Shown in pieces: positions 19,696 through 29,536 of a stretch of DNA of 64,000 nt; the first letter of the stretch is position 1; every line of letters begins with the position of its first letter. A model generated the notes under the pieces. It was not told the origin of the DNA. It made no database searches and worked only from the letters and a program-made list of their open reading frames with translations. The translations under genes were made by a program, and so were the position numbers. Source of the stretch: Variovorax ginsengisoli (GTDB lineage Bacteria > Pseudomonadota > Gammaproteobacteria > Burkholderiales > Burkholderiaceae_C); contig NZ_JAUSRO010000002.1 of NCBI RefSeq assembly GCF_030811835.1, forward strand, positions 1 through 64,000, read 5' to 3'.

Positions 19696-21831
19696 ATGAC
19701 TACGAATTCCAAGAACCTGCTCGTCGAACTGTTCGTCGAGGAACTCCCGCCCAAGGCGCTGAAGAAGCTGGGCGACGCCTTCGCCAGCGTGCTGCGCGAC
19801 CAGCTCGTCGCGCTCGGCCTGGCCGATGCCGGCACGGTGCTCACGTCCTATGCCTCGCCGCGCCGCCTGGGTGCGCACCTGACGAATGTGGTGGCGCAGG
19901 CTGCCGACAAGGCCGTCTCGCAGAAGCTGATGCCGGTGGCGGTCGGTCTTGACGCGGCGGGCAACGCCACGCCGGCGCTGCTCAAGCGCCTGGGCGCGCT
20001 CGGCGCCGACGCGTCGGCCGTGCCCACGCTCAAGCGCGCGCCGGACGGCAAGGCCGAGGCGCTGTTCTACGAGAGCACCGCCAAGGGCGCGACGCTGGCC
20101 GAAGGCCTGCAGAAGGCGCTGGCCGAAGCCATCGCCAAGCTGCCGATCCCGAAGGTCATGAGCTACCAGCTCGAGAACGGCGAGCTGCCCGGCTGGACCA
20201 GCGTGAGCTTCGTGCGCCCGGCGCACGGCCTGGTCGCGCTGCACGGCGGCGACGTGGTGCCGGTCGAGGCGCTGGGCCTCAAAGCCGGCCGCGAGACGCA
20301 CGGCCACCGTTTCGAAGCCAAGGTCGACCCGGTGGTGCTGCGCGACGCCAGCAGCTACGCGCTGCAGCTGGAGGAAGAAGGCGCCGTCATCGCCGGCTTC
20401 GAGGCCCGCCGCACCGAAATCGCACGGCAGCTCGCGGCCGCCGCCCTGAAGGTCGGCGGTGGCGCCAAACCCATCGACGACGATGCGCTGCTCGACGAAG
20501 TCACTGCGCTGGTCGAGCGCCCGAACGTGCTGGTCTGCAGCTTCGAGCGCGAGTTTCTGGAGGTGCCGCAGGAATGCCTCATCCTCACGATGAAGGCCAA
20601 CCAGAAGTATTTCCCGCTGCTCGACGCGGCCGACAAGCTGACGAACCAGTTCCTGGTCGTGAGCAACATCAGCCCCGACGATGCGAGTGCCGTGGTCGGC
20701 GGCAACGAGCGCGTGGTGCGCCCGCGCCTGGCCGACGCCAAGTTCTTCTTCGACCAGGACCGCAAGAAGTCGCTGGCCTCGCGCGTCGAGTCGCTGGGCA
20801 AGGTGGTCTATCACAACAAGCTGGGCACGCAGGGCGAACGCGTCACGCGCGTGATGCACATCGCGCGCACCATCGCCGAGCAATTGGGCGACGGCACGCT
20901 CGCCGCGCAGGCGACCCAGGCCGCGCAGCTGGCCAAGGCCGACCTGGTGACCGACATGGTCGGCGAGTTCCCCGAGCTGCAGGGCACGATGGGCCGCTAC
21001 TACGCGCTGCACGACGGCCTGGCCGCCGACGTGGCCGACGCCATCGAAGACCACTACAAGCCGCGCTTCGCCGGCGACACGCTGCCGCGCGGCGAGGTCG
21101 GCGTGGTGGTGGCGCTGGCCGACAAGCTCGAGACGCTGGTCGGCATGTTCGGCATCGGCAACCTGCCCACCGGCGACCGCGACCCGTTCGCGCTGCGCCG
21201 CCATGCGCTGGGTGTGGTGCGGATGCTGATCGAGAAGGACCTGACGCTCGACCTGAAGGCGTTGCTGACCGGCACCGCCGCCGTGTTCCAGGGCATCGAT
21301 GGCTTCGACCGGAATCGCGCCGTGGTCGACCTGGAAGGCTTCATCCTCGACCGCCTCGCCGGCAGCCTGCGCGAGCAGGGCGCCAGCGCACAGGAAGTCG
21401 ACGCCGTGCTGGCGCCCCAGCCACAGCGCCTGGGCGACGTGCCCAAGCTGCTGGCCGCCGTCCGCGCCTTTGCCGCGCTGCCCGAAGCCCCGGCCCTGGC
21501 CGCCGCGAACAAACGCATCGGCAACATCCTGAAGAAGTCGCCTGAGGCCGACGCCCACGTCAGTCCGCTGCTGCTGCAGGAGCCTGCCGAAAAGTCGCTG
21601 CACGAGGCGATGGAGCGCATCGTGCCCGCGGCCGACGCGCAGTTCGACGCCGGCGACTACACCGCATCGTTGCAGATGCTGGCCGCCCTGCGCGCGCCCG
21701 TCGACGCCTTCTTCGACGGCGTGATGGTCAATGCCGAACAGGTCGACCTGCGGCTGAACCGCCTGGGCCTTCTCAAGCTGCTGCACGCCGCGATGAACCG
21801 CGTGGCACTGCTCGAACGCCTGGCGGGTTGA
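19696..21831 (+). CDS. glyS: Glycyl-tRNA synthetase beta subunit
   Basis: Tetrameric glycyl-tRNA synthetase beta subunit, needed for tRNA recognition. The 711-aa protein starts LLVELFVEELPPKALKKLGD and contains the typical HRFEAKVDPVVLRDASSYA, ECLILTMKANQKYFPLLD and an HD-like region (VVYHNKLGTQGERV, ATQAAQLAKADLVTDMVGEF), ending with an anticodon-binding-like helical domain (FFDGVMVNAEQVDLRLNRL). It is intact and slightly longer than the E. coli subunit. A very long antisense open frame covers it and is rejected as a coding shadow. Confidence 0.97.
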   Translation: MTTNSKNLLVELFVEELPPKALKKLGDAFASVLRDQLVALGLADAGTVLTSYASPRRLGAHLTNVVAQAADKAVSQKLMPVAVGLDAAGNATPALLKRLGALGADASAVPTLKRAPDGKAEALFYESTAKGATLAEGLQKALAEAIAKLPIPKVMSYQLENGELPGWTSVSFVRPAHGLVALHGGDVVPVEALGLKAGRETHGHRFEAKVDPVVLRDASSYALQLEEEGAVIAGFEARRTEIARQLAAAALKVGGGAKPIDDDALLDEVTALVERPNVLVCSFEREFLEVPQECLILTMKANQKYFPLLDAADKLTNQFLVVSNISPDDASAVVGGNERVVRPRLADAKFFFDQDRKKSLASRVESLGKVVYHNKLGTQGERVTRVMHIARTIAEQLGDGTLAAQATQAAQLAKADLVTDMVGEFPELQGTMGRYYALHDGLAADVADAIEDHYKPRFAGDTLPRGEVGVVVALADKLETLVGMFGIGNLPTGDRDPFALRRHALGVVRMLIEKDLTLDLKALLTGTAAVFQGIDGFDRNRAVVDLEGFILDRLAGSLREQGASAQEVDAVLAPQPQRLGDVPKLLAAVRAFAALPEAPALAAANKRIGNILKKSPEADAHVSPLLLQEPAEKSLHEAMERIVPAADAQFDAGDYTASLQMLAALRAPVDAFFDGVMVNAEQVDLRLNRLGLLKLLHAAMNRVALLERLAG

Positions 21832-21877
21832 TCCGCCACGCCATGCAAAGCAAAGCAAGACGCTCGCGCCCATTCCC

Positions 21878-22456
21878 ATGAAACTCGTCATCCTCGACCG
21901 CAACGGCAGCATCAACCTGCACCGCGACGACTTCGTCAAGACCGACGTCGAATGGACGCCCTTGCCGCGTTCGCTGGAGGCGATCGCCAAGCTCAACCAT
22001 GCGGGCTGGCACGTGGTGATCGCCTCGAACCAGTCGGGCCTGGGGCGCGGGCTGTTCGACGTGGCCTCGCTCAACGCGATGCATGCCAAGATGCACAAGA
22101 TGCTCGCCGCCGTCGGCGGCAAGGTCGATGCGATCTTCTACTGCCCGCACAGTCCCGACGAAGACTGCGCCTGCCGCAAGCCCAAGCCCGGCCTGTTCGT
22201 CCAGATCGGCGAGCGCTTTGGGGTCGACCTGGCCAGCGTGCCGACGGCGGGCGACAGCCTGCGCGACGTGCTCGCCGGTGCGGCTGCGGGCTGCGAGCCC
22301 CACCTCCTGCTCACCGGCAAGGGCGAGGCCTGCCGTGGCGCGCCGCTGCCGCCCGAATTCCCGGCAGGCACGCAGGTCCACGAAGACCTCAGCGCCTTTG
22401 CCGACTTTCTCATTGCACGCGAACAGATGCAGGCCGCCCTGCAGGTGGCTGTCTGA
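21878..22456 (+). CDS. gmhB: D-glycero-beta-D-manno-heptose 1,7-bisphosphate 7-phosphatase (GmhB-like, altered DxD)
   Basis: HAD phosphatase of 192 aa in the ADP-heptose pathway for lipopolysaccharide core. It shows VVIASNQSGLGRGLFD (motif II), the zinc-binding FYCPHSPDEDCACRKPKPGL and the motif IV region TAGDSLRDVLAG. The unusual point is motif I: LDRNGSIN has Asn (residue 9) where GmhB and most HAD phosphatases have the second catalytic Asp of DxD. The codon is AAC, one base from GAC. Position between glyS and plsC is the conserved one. Either activity is reduced or another residue substitutes. Confidence 0.88.
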   Translation: MKLVILDRNGSINLHRDDFVKTDVEWTPLPRSLEAIAKLNHAGWHVVIASNQSGLGRGLFDVASLNAMHAKMHKMLAAVGGKVDAIFYCPHSPDEDCACRKPKPGLFVQIGERFGVDLASVPTAGDSLRDVLAGAAAGCEPHLLLTGKGEACRGAPLPPEFPAGTQVHEDLSAFADFLIAREQMQAALQVAV

Positions 22457-23196
22457 TGCCCATGGCTTTTCTGCGTTCAGTCGTCCACATGCTGTGGATG
22501 CTCGTCACCGTGATTCCCTGGGGGATCATCATGGTCGTCGCCTCGCTCTGGCGGCGCGGCGAGCCGCTGTACTGGATGGCCGAGCGCTGGCTCGGCTGGG
22601 CCATCGGCGGCGCGCGCCTGATCCTGGGCATCCGCACCCGCGTCACCGGCATGGAACACCTTCCGCAGGACAAGCGTGCGGGCGCCATCCTGCTGGTCAA
22701 GCACCAGTCCACGCTCGAGACCTTCCTCATGCCCACGCTGATGCCGCATCCGCTGGCCTACGTGTTCAAGAAGGAACTGATCTACGTGCCCTTCTTCGGC
22801 TGGGCGATGGCGCGGCTGGACATGATCCACATCGATCGCACGCAGAAGGCCCGTGCGTTCAACAAGGTCGTGGCGCAGGGCAAGGAACTGCTCGCGCAGG
22901 GCATCTGGATCATCATGTTCCCGGAGGGCACCCGCATTCCGCGCGGGCAGAAGGGCACCTACAAGACGGGCGGCTCGCGCCTGGCCATCGACACCGGTGC
23001 ACCGGTGATCCCGATCGCTGTCACCTCGGCCAAGGTCTGGCCGCGCAAGGCCTTCATCAAGCGGCCGGGCACCGTCGACGTGTCGATCGGCCCGGCCATC
23101 TCCAGCGTGGGGCGCAAGCCCGACGAGTTGATGCGCGAGGTCGAGGCCTGGATCGAGGCGGAGATGCGCCGGCTCGACCCCGACGCGTACCGATGA
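22456..23196 (+). CDS. plsC: 1-acyl-sn-glycerol-3-phosphate acyltransferase
   Basis: Acylates lysophosphatidic acid to phosphatidic acid at the inner membrane. The protein has 246 aa, an N-terminal hydrophobic anchor (MLWMLVTVIPWGIIMVVASL), the acyl-acceptor motif KHQSTLETF (His-x4-Glu, a variant seen in betaproteobacterial PlsC instead of His-x4-Asp), and FPEGTRIPRGQKGTYKTG. The ATG overlaps the gmhB stop by one base (TGATG), so the two are coupled. Confidence 0.93.
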   Translation: MPMAFLRSVVHMLWMLVTVIPWGIIMVVASLWRRGEPLYWMAERWLGWAIGGARLILGIRTRVTGMEHLPQDKRAGAILLVKHQSTLETFLMPTLMPHPLAYVFKKELIYVPFFGWAMARLDMIHIDRTQKARAFNKVVAQGKELLAQGIWIIMFPEGTRIPRGQKGTYKTGGSRLAIDTGAPVIPIAVTSAKVWPRKAFIKRPGTVDVSIGPAISSVGRKPDELMREVEAWIEAEMRRLDPDAYR

Positions 23197-23224
23197 CCCC
23201 GGCCCCGGCTTTGCGGATGCGCTG

Positions 23225-24157
23225 ATGCAAGGTTTGTTGCAGTTCACGCTGGACCTGTTCGACGCGGCCGAGCTGCCGCCGCCGACCGCGCCGGCATCTG
23301 TGGCGCCTGCTTCGCCGGTGCAGCCACCCCGGCGTGCCGGCCCCGACCTGCCGGCAATCCCGCTGGGCGACGCCATGACGCCCGCGCGCTTCGTGCATCC
23401 GCGTGCGACGCGCGAGGCCCGCATCGGCGATGCGCGCGTTGCCTACGAACTCACGCGCGGCAAGCGCCGCACCATCGGCTTCGTGGTCGGTGCCGAGGGC
23501 CTGTCGGTGCGCGCGCCGCGCTGGGTGGCGCTGCGCGACGTCGATGCCGCGGTGCAGGAGAAGGCCGACTGGATCGTGCGCAAGCTGATCGAAACGCAGC
23601 AACGCCATGCCCAGGTCGAAGCCACGCGCATCGAGTGGCGCGACGGCGTGAGCTTCCCGTTTCTCGGCGAGCCGGTGGTCGTGCGGCTCGATCCGCGGCA
23701 CGGCTTCGACGGCGTGGGTGCCGTGCTCGACGACGCGTCGCCAGTGGCGCCGGGCGAGGTGGCCTCGCCGCGGGTGTTGCGCATCGCGCTGGCCCAGAAC
23801 GCCAGCGCCACGCAGATCCGCGATGCGGTGCAGGCGTGGCTGTCGCGTCAGGCGCGACGCATCTTCCAGGAGCGCCTGGACCATTTCGCGCCGCTTTTGG
23901 GCGTGCGCTGGAAGAAGCTGTCGCTGTCGAACGCAACCACGCGCTGGGGCAGCGCCAGCTCCGACGGTGCCATCCGCCTGCACTGGCGCCTGGTGCATTT
24001 CCGCCTGCAGGTCATCGACTATGTGGTCGCGCATGAACTGAGCCATCTGCGCGTGATGGACCACAGCCCGCGCTTCTGGGAAACGGTCGAGAGTGTGCTG
24101 CCCGACTACGGCACGCTGCGCCAGCAGCTCAAGGACGAGCCGATTCCGCGTTGGTGA
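23225..24157 (+). CDS. YgjP-type (M48-like, DUF45) metallopeptidase
   Basis: Cytoplasmic zinc peptidase-like protein of 310 aa. The C-terminal domain has VAHELSHLRVMDHSPRFW, i.e. HExxH plus a third His, preceded by the family sequence LSNATTRWGSASSDGAIRLH. The N-terminal ~60 residues are Pro/Ala-rich and probably disordered. It lies last in the glyQ-glyS-gmhB-plsC operon, 28 nt after plsC, a placement common in betaproteobacteria. The substrate is unknown. Confidence 0.88.
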   Translation: MQGLLQFTLDLFDAAELPPPTAPASVAPASPVQPPRRAGPDLPAIPLGDAMTPARFVHPRATREARIGDARVAYELTRGKRRTIGFVVGAEGLSVRAPRWVALRDVDAAVQEKADWIVRKLIETQQRHAQVEATRIEWRDGVSFPFLGEPVVVRLDPRHGFDGVGAVLDDASPVAPGEVASPRVLRIALAQNASATQIRDAVQAWLSRQARRIFQERLDHFAPLLGVRWKKLSLSNATTRWGSASSDGAIRLHWRLVHFRLQVIDYVVAHELSHLRVMDHSPRFWETVESVLPDYGTLRQQLKDEPIPRW

Positions 24158-24183
24158 GATTCGCCAGGGCGGGGGCAATCAAA

Positions 24184-24226
24184 CGCAACTAGATTGCGCT
24201 TGATTCTATAATGCAATTCAGTTGCG
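24184..24226 (+). promoter_or_regulatory. Promoter with two GCAA-N5-TTGC dyads, possible Zur sites
   Basis: CGCAACTAGATTGCG (24184-24198) and TGCAATTCAGTTGCG (24212-24226) are two 15-nt inverted repeats with arms GCAA/TTGC and 5-nt centres, 28 nt apart centre to centre. A perfect -10 box TATAAT (24207-24212) lies between them; no good -35 is present. The downstream gene is a COG0523 metallochaperone-type GTPase, and a Zur-like gene follows it, so zinc-dependent repression by Zur is likely (inference). Confidence 0.6.
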
Positions 24227-24251
24227 ATTTGCATCGACCTACCGTTCCTCC

Positions 24252-25457
<1,206 letters not shown>

Positions 25458-25494
25458 CACGTCAGTCAGGGCGCTGCCGGCATTCCGAGGCGTC

Positions 25495-25962
25495 TCAGCG
25501 CACATTGCACGCGCCGCAGATGCCGTGCAGCGTGACCGCCGTACAGTCGGGATCGATGCCCTTTGCGCGCAGGGCCTGGCCCAGCCGGCCGATCACCTTG
25601 GGCAATTCGGGATCGGCGGGCAGCGCGAGCTGCGTGTGGCAATGGTCACATTCGAACACGTGGCCCGAAGGTGCATCCACCACCTGCGAGAAGCGTGTGA
25701 CCCGGTCATCCCCCACACGACGCTGGCACAGGCGGCTTTCCACCAGCCGGTCGAGCACGCGGTACAGCGTGACGCGGTCGACTGACTCGCCGGTTGCCGC
25801 TGCAAAGGCAGCGCCGATTTCCTCGTGCGTGAGGGGGTGCGTGGCCTGGCGCAGGAGGTTCATCACCGTCACGCTGGCACGCGTCACGCGCAGGCCCTTG
25901 GCGCGCAGCAGTGCCGGTGTTTCGGATGGGTCGGAGGCGAAGGGTTTTGCGCTGGCGGTCAT
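25495..25962 (-). CDS. zur: Fur-family metalloregulator, Zur-like
   Basis: Regulator of 155 aa with a winged helix of the Fur type (LRAKGLRVTRASVTVMNLLR, SVDRVTLYRVLDRLVE) and a dimerisation domain that carries the two structural-zinc Cys pairs, CDHC and CGAC. Zur rather than Fur is suggested by the convergent COG0523 GTPase gene with dyads in its promoter, and by DNA-binding and C-terminal residues only loosely similar to Fur. Peroxide sensor PerR is not excluded. Confidence 0.75.
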   Translation of the reverse strand: MTASAKPFASDPSETPALLRAKGLRVTRASVTVMNLLRQATHPLTHEEIGAAFAAATGESVDRVTLYRVLDRLVESRLCQRRVGDDRVTRFSQVVDAPSGHVFECDHCHTQLALPADPELPKVIGRLGQALRAKGIDPDCTAVTLHGICGACNVR

Positions 25963-26024
25963 GTTGCGGTACCGCCATTGTGTTGCATTCGGCGCACCTC
26001 GTGGTCAGAGGGGCCGTTCGGGGG

Positions 26025-26798
26025 TCAGCGGCCGCTGTGGATCACCCCGCCATCGACCACCAGCGTCGAGCCCATCACATAGTCGCCCGCGCGCGAGGCC
26101 AGGAAGATGGCGGCGCCGGCCATGTCTTCCGGCTCGCCGATGCGGCCGGCCGGAATGCGGCCCTTGACCTCGTCGCCGTGGTCGCGCGCCTCCTTGTTCA
26201 TGTCGGAGGCGAACGCGCCGGGCGCGATGGCGGTCACGGCGATGCGGTCCTGCGCCAGGCGCAGCGCCATGCGGCGGGTCAGATGGATCAGGCCGGCCTT
26301 GCTGGCGGCGTACGAATAGGTTTCCAGCGGATTGACCGAAATGCCGTCGATCGAGGCGATGTTGATCACCTTGGCCAGGTGGTCGGTGGCCGCCTTCTTG
26401 AGCATGGGCGTGAGTGCCTGGGTCAGGAAGAAGGGCGCCTTCAGGTTCAGGTCGACCACCTTGTCCCAGCCGCTTTCCGGAAAGTCGTCGTAGGGCGCGC
26501 CCCAGGCGGCCCCGGCGTTGTTCACCAGGATGTCCAGGCGGTCTTCGTGCCTGGCATAGGCTTCGACCAGCGCGTGGGCGCCCTCGACGGTCGACACGTC
26601 CGCCGGCAGCGACACACACGTACCGAAGGCCGACAGTTCCTTGGCCGCCTGGTCGCAGGCGGCGGCCTTGCGCGCCGAGATGTAGACGCGCGCGCCTTGC
26701 GCCAGAAAGCCTTCGGCGATCATGCGGCCGATGCCGCGCGAGCCGCCGGTGATGAGCGCGCTGCGGCCCTGGAGCGAAAAGAGGCGGGAGGTGTCCAT
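26025..26798 (-). CDS. Short-chain dehydrogenase/reductase, glucose/ribitol-type
   Basis: NAD(P)-dependent oxidoreductase of 257 aa. The cofactor motif TGGSRGIGRM is near residue 16, NNAGAAWG near 90, and the catalytic Ser/Tyr/Lys are in INIASIDG and YSYAASKAG. It ends with GSTLVVDGGVIHSG, the usual SDR C terminus. The start at 26798 has GGAG 8 nt upstream. It resembles the gluconate 5-dehydrogenase/FabG-like group; the substrate is unknown. It lies behind the LRR-kinase gene on the same strand, 110 nt apart. Confidence 0.88.
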   Translation of the reverse strand: MDTSRLFSLQGRSALITGGSRGIGRMIAEGFLAQGARVYISARKAAACDQAAKELSAFGTCVSLPADVSTVEGAHALVEAYARHEDRLDILVNNAGAAWGAPYDDFPESGWDKVVDLNLKAPFFLTQALTPMLKKAATDHLAKVINIASIDGISVNPLETYSYAASKAGLIHLTRRMALRLAQDRIAVTAIAPGAFASDMNKEARDHGDEVKGRIPAGRIGEPEDMAGAAIFLASRAGDYVMGSTLVVDGGVIHSGR

Positions 26799-26908
26799 GG
26801 TTGTCTCCTGGATGGGTATGGTTGGGTGTGCGGCGGATGCCTGGCGCCGCAGCTTAGGGGCGCGGGCGCGGCGATGCCGTCGCCAAGGCGCCAGCCCCCG
26901 CAGATCGC

Positions 26909-28258
26909 TCAGGCGGCCTGCAGCAGTTGCGCATGAACCTGTGCCATCGACGGGCGTGCGGCCGGATCGTCGGCCAGGCAGTGCGCCTGCAGGCGGGTCA
27001 TCGTCGACCTTGCGGCATCTGCGGCAGCATCGTTGCCTGCATCGCAGCGTTCGAGGAGTTCCTCGAGCAGGCAGCCGAAGGCGCGCACCTCGGTGCGCGT
27101 GGCATCGGCCGGTTGCCGCACGTCGAAGAAGGAGGCCGCGCCGAAGTCGCCGAGCAGTGCGTCGCCCGTGTCGTTCCAGAGGATGTTGTGCGCGTACAGG
27201 TCGCCGTGCAGGATGCCGCGCGCATGCAGGTGTGCCGCGGCCGCGGCAATGCCGGTGGCCAGGCGCAGCGCGACGCCAGGCGTGAAGCGGGTGGTGCCGG
27301 CGTAGACGTCGCGCGTGCACGAGGCGAACGACGGCGGGCCGGCCAGCACGCGGAAAGAGGGGTCGATCAACCGCATCACGAGGCCCTGCGTGCCTTCGGG
27401 ATGCCCGGTGATGCGCCCGCGCACGCCGATGAGGTTGGGGTGCGTGCCCGCCGCGATGCAGGCGGCCATTTCGCTGTCAGGTCGGCCATCGCTGGTGATG
27501 GCGCCCTTGAACAATTTCACGGCCACCGTGGCGGGTGCCACGCCGGGGGCACTATGGTGCGCACGGTAGATCCGGCCGGAGGCCCCTTCGCCGAGCAGCG
27601 CATCGAGTTCGATCTGCGACCAGTCGACCGCGGGAATCGGATGCACGGCCAGTGCCTGCGCTTCGGCCGCTGCGTTGAACGGGTTGCCCGAGCACGCGAG
27701 CCAGGACAGCCGCGGCATCGCCGGCAACCAGGACGGCAGCACCTCGAAGCCATTGGCAGCGATGCGCAGCAGTTCGAGGCTGGTGCAGGCGGCCAGCGTG
27801 CCGGGCAGCGCGGTGAGCCGGTTGCCCGCCAGCATGAGCTTTTGCAGCCGCGGTCGGGCGCCGAGCGCGTCGGGCAACTCGGCAATGTCGTTGTCGGTGA
27901 GGATCAGCCAGCGCAGTGCGGGAGGCAGCGCCTGCGCGGCCACATGGCGGATGCGGTTGGCCTTGAAACCGATCATCTCCAACCGCTCGCAGGCGCCCAG
28001 CGCGACCGGCAGTTCGGTGAACGGGTTGTCGGAGCAGAAGATCACGCGCAGGCGATGCAGCCGGTGCAGGTCGTCGGGCAGGCTGCGCAGGGCGTTGCCC
28101 GAGAGGTTCAGGATCTCAAGCGAATCGGCCAGCGAGAAGATTTCCGGCGGGAACTCGGTGAGTCCGCAGGACAGGTCGAGCCGCCGGGTGCCGGCGAGCG
28201 CACCCGAACGCAATTGGCTGAGTGGGCTGGCGGGGCTGGAAGAGGAAGGAGTGTGCAT
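26909..28258 (-). CDS. Leucine-rich-repeat protein kinase (LRR-STK fusion)
   Basis: Protein of 449 aa combining two eukaryote-like modules. Residues ~22-195 hold about seven leucine-rich repeats of the LxxLxLSGNxLxxLPxxL type (SLEILNLSGNALRSLPDDL; LQKLMLAGNRLTALPGTL). Residues ~217-445 form a protein kinase: G-loop GEGASG (223-228), VAVK Lys248, helix-C Glu263, catalytic HGDLYAHN (D353, N358) and DFG (371-373), all intact, with HGD in place of HRD. No signal peptide or membrane segment is visible, so it is probably cytoplasmic. Its targets are unknown. Start ATG 28258; the gene ends 28 nt from the MBL gene upstream. Confidence 0.85.
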   Translation of the reverse strand: MHTPSSSSPASPLSQLRSGALAGTRRLDLSCGLTEFPPEIFSLADSLEILNLSGNALRSLPDDLHRLHRLRVIFCSDNPFTELPVALGACERLEMIGFKANRIRHVAAQALPPALRWLILTDNDIAELPDALGARPRLQKLMLAGNRLTALPGTLAACTSLELLRIAANGFEVLPSWLPAMPRLSWLACSGNPFNAAAEAQALAVHPIPAVDWSQIELDALLGEGASGRIYRAHHSAPGVAPATVAVKLFKGAITSDGRPDSEMAACIAAGTHPNLIGVRGRITGHPEGTQGLVMRLIDPSFRVLAGPPSFASCTRDVYAGTTRFTPGVALRLATGIAAAAAHLHARGILHGDLYAHNILWNDTGDALLGDFGAASFFDVRQPADATRTEVRAFGCLLEELLERCDAGNDAAADAARSTMTRLQAHCLADDPAARPSMAQVHAQLLQAA

Positions 28259-28286
28259 GCGCCCGCGAGCATCGCACACCGCGCGG

Positions 28287-29369
28287 TCACTGCGCTGACT
28301 GGCCTTCGGTGGTGCTGAAGCGGTAGACGCCGTCGGCGCCGTGCGCACGGCGCAGCTGGCCTTCGAACCACAGCAGGTGCAGGTGGGCCAGTGTTTCGCC
28401 CATGGCGAAGGTCATCTGGTGCAGGTCGAGTTCGCGCTTGAACATCAATGGCAACGCTTCGGCCGCGCTCAGCGGTCGCTCGGCGCAGCCCGCCAGCATT
28501 TCGGCCAGGCGGTCGCGGTGGTGCGCCTGCAATTGCGCGACGCGCCGGTGCACCCCCTTGAACGGCTTGCCGTGCGAGGGCAGCGCGAGCACGTCGGCCG
28601 GCAGCGCCGTGTATTTCACGATGCTGTCGAGGAACAGCCGCAGCGAATTGGCCTCGGGCTCGTCGGCATGCACGCTCACGTTGGTGGAAATGCGCGGCAG
28701 CATCATGTCGCCGCCGATCAGCACATTGGTTTCCTCGCAGTACAGCGCCATGTGTTCCGGCGCGTGGCCATAGCCGTCGATGCAGCGCCAGGCCCGCCCG
28801 CCGACCTGCACGGTGGCGCCGTCGAGCAGGCGCACGAACGTGCCCGGCAGCGCGGGCACCATGCTGCGGTAGTAGTGCGTGCGCGCGCGGATCTTGTCGA
28901 GCGAGTCCGGGTCGGTCAGGCCGTGCGCGGCGAAAAAATCGGCCGCAACCACCCCACCCGCGCCGTTGTCGGCGGCGCCGGGTTGCGTGAGGTGGCGCGC
29001 GACGTAGTAGTCGGTGGAGCTGATCCACATCGGCGCGTTCCACCGGGCGCACAGCCAGTGGGCCAGGCCGATATGGTCGGGGTGCATGTGGGTGACGATG
29101 ACGCGAAGGATCGGCAGGCCCTGCAGCTCGTTCTCGAAGATCTGCTCCCACTGGGCGCGCGACGCTTCGTGATCGATGCAGCAGTCGACCACCGTCCAGC
29201 CCTCGACACCGCGCACGGTGTCGCGCAGCAGCCAGAGGTTGATGTGGTTGAGTGCAAAGGGCAGCCCCATGCGGATCCAGCGCACCCCGGGGGCGACCTC
29301 GATCGTGCGGCCGGTGTCGGGCAGCGTGTCGCCCAGCGGGTAGTGGAGTTCGCGTTCGAGATCGTTCAT
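28287..29369 (-). CDS. MBL-fold hydrolase with C-terminal winged-helix-like tail
   Basis: Metallo-beta-lactamase-fold protein of 360 aa. Metal ligands are in VTHMHPDHIGLA (about 90), DGYGHAPEHMALY, IGGDMMLP and LALPSHGKPF. The final ~90 residues form a helical domain like that in LACTB2-type and related thioesterase-like MBL proteins. It is divergent from a LiuR-like regulator gene, with a 20-bp dyad 8 nt before its start, so regulation by that protein is likely. A hydrolase of acyl-CoA-type esters is conceivable (inference). Confidence 0.85.
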   Translation of the reverse strand: MNDLERELHYPLGDTLPDTGRTIEVAPGVRWIRMGLPFALNHINLWLLRDTVRGVEGWTVVDCCIDHEASRAQWEQIFENELQGLPILRVIVTHMHPDHIGLAHWLCARWNAPMWISSTDYYVARHLTQPGAADNGAGGVVAADFFAAHGLTDPDSLDKIRARTHYYRSMVPALPGTFVRLLDGATVQVGGRAWRCIDGYGHAPEHMALYCEETNVLIGGDMMLPRISTNVSVHADEPEANSLRLFLDSIVKYTALPADVLALPSHGKPFKGVHRRVAQLQAHHRDRLAEMLAGCAERPLSAAEALPLMFKRELDLHQMTFAMGETLAHLHLLWFEGQLRRAHGADGVYRFSTTEGQSAQ

Positions 29370-29376
29370 GTAAGAT

Positions 29377-29396
29377 TGACGTTGACGTAAACGTCA
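29377..29396. promoter_or_regulatory. LiuR-type operator dyad between the MBL and MerR genes
   Basis: TGACGTTGACGTAAACGTCA is a near-perfect 20-bp inverted repeat (arms TGACGTT and AACGTCA, partly symmetric centre). GACGT/ACGTC-type palindromes are the sort of site reported for LiuR/MerR regulators of branched-chain amino acid and fatty acid breakdown. It lies 8 nt before the start of the minus-strand MBL gene and 141 nt before the regulator gene. Confidence 0.6.
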
Positions 29397-29536
29397 TGGT
29401 GGAAGCGTTCATTGTAGGCACGACGCAGTCAGGCTGCTGTCGCGCCGGCTACGCACCTTTCTCCCGTGGCGCTTTCTGGTCTTCCCCTTCTTCGTTTTCT
29501 CTCCTTCGCGTTCCTGTCCTGGACCTCCCAGACGCC

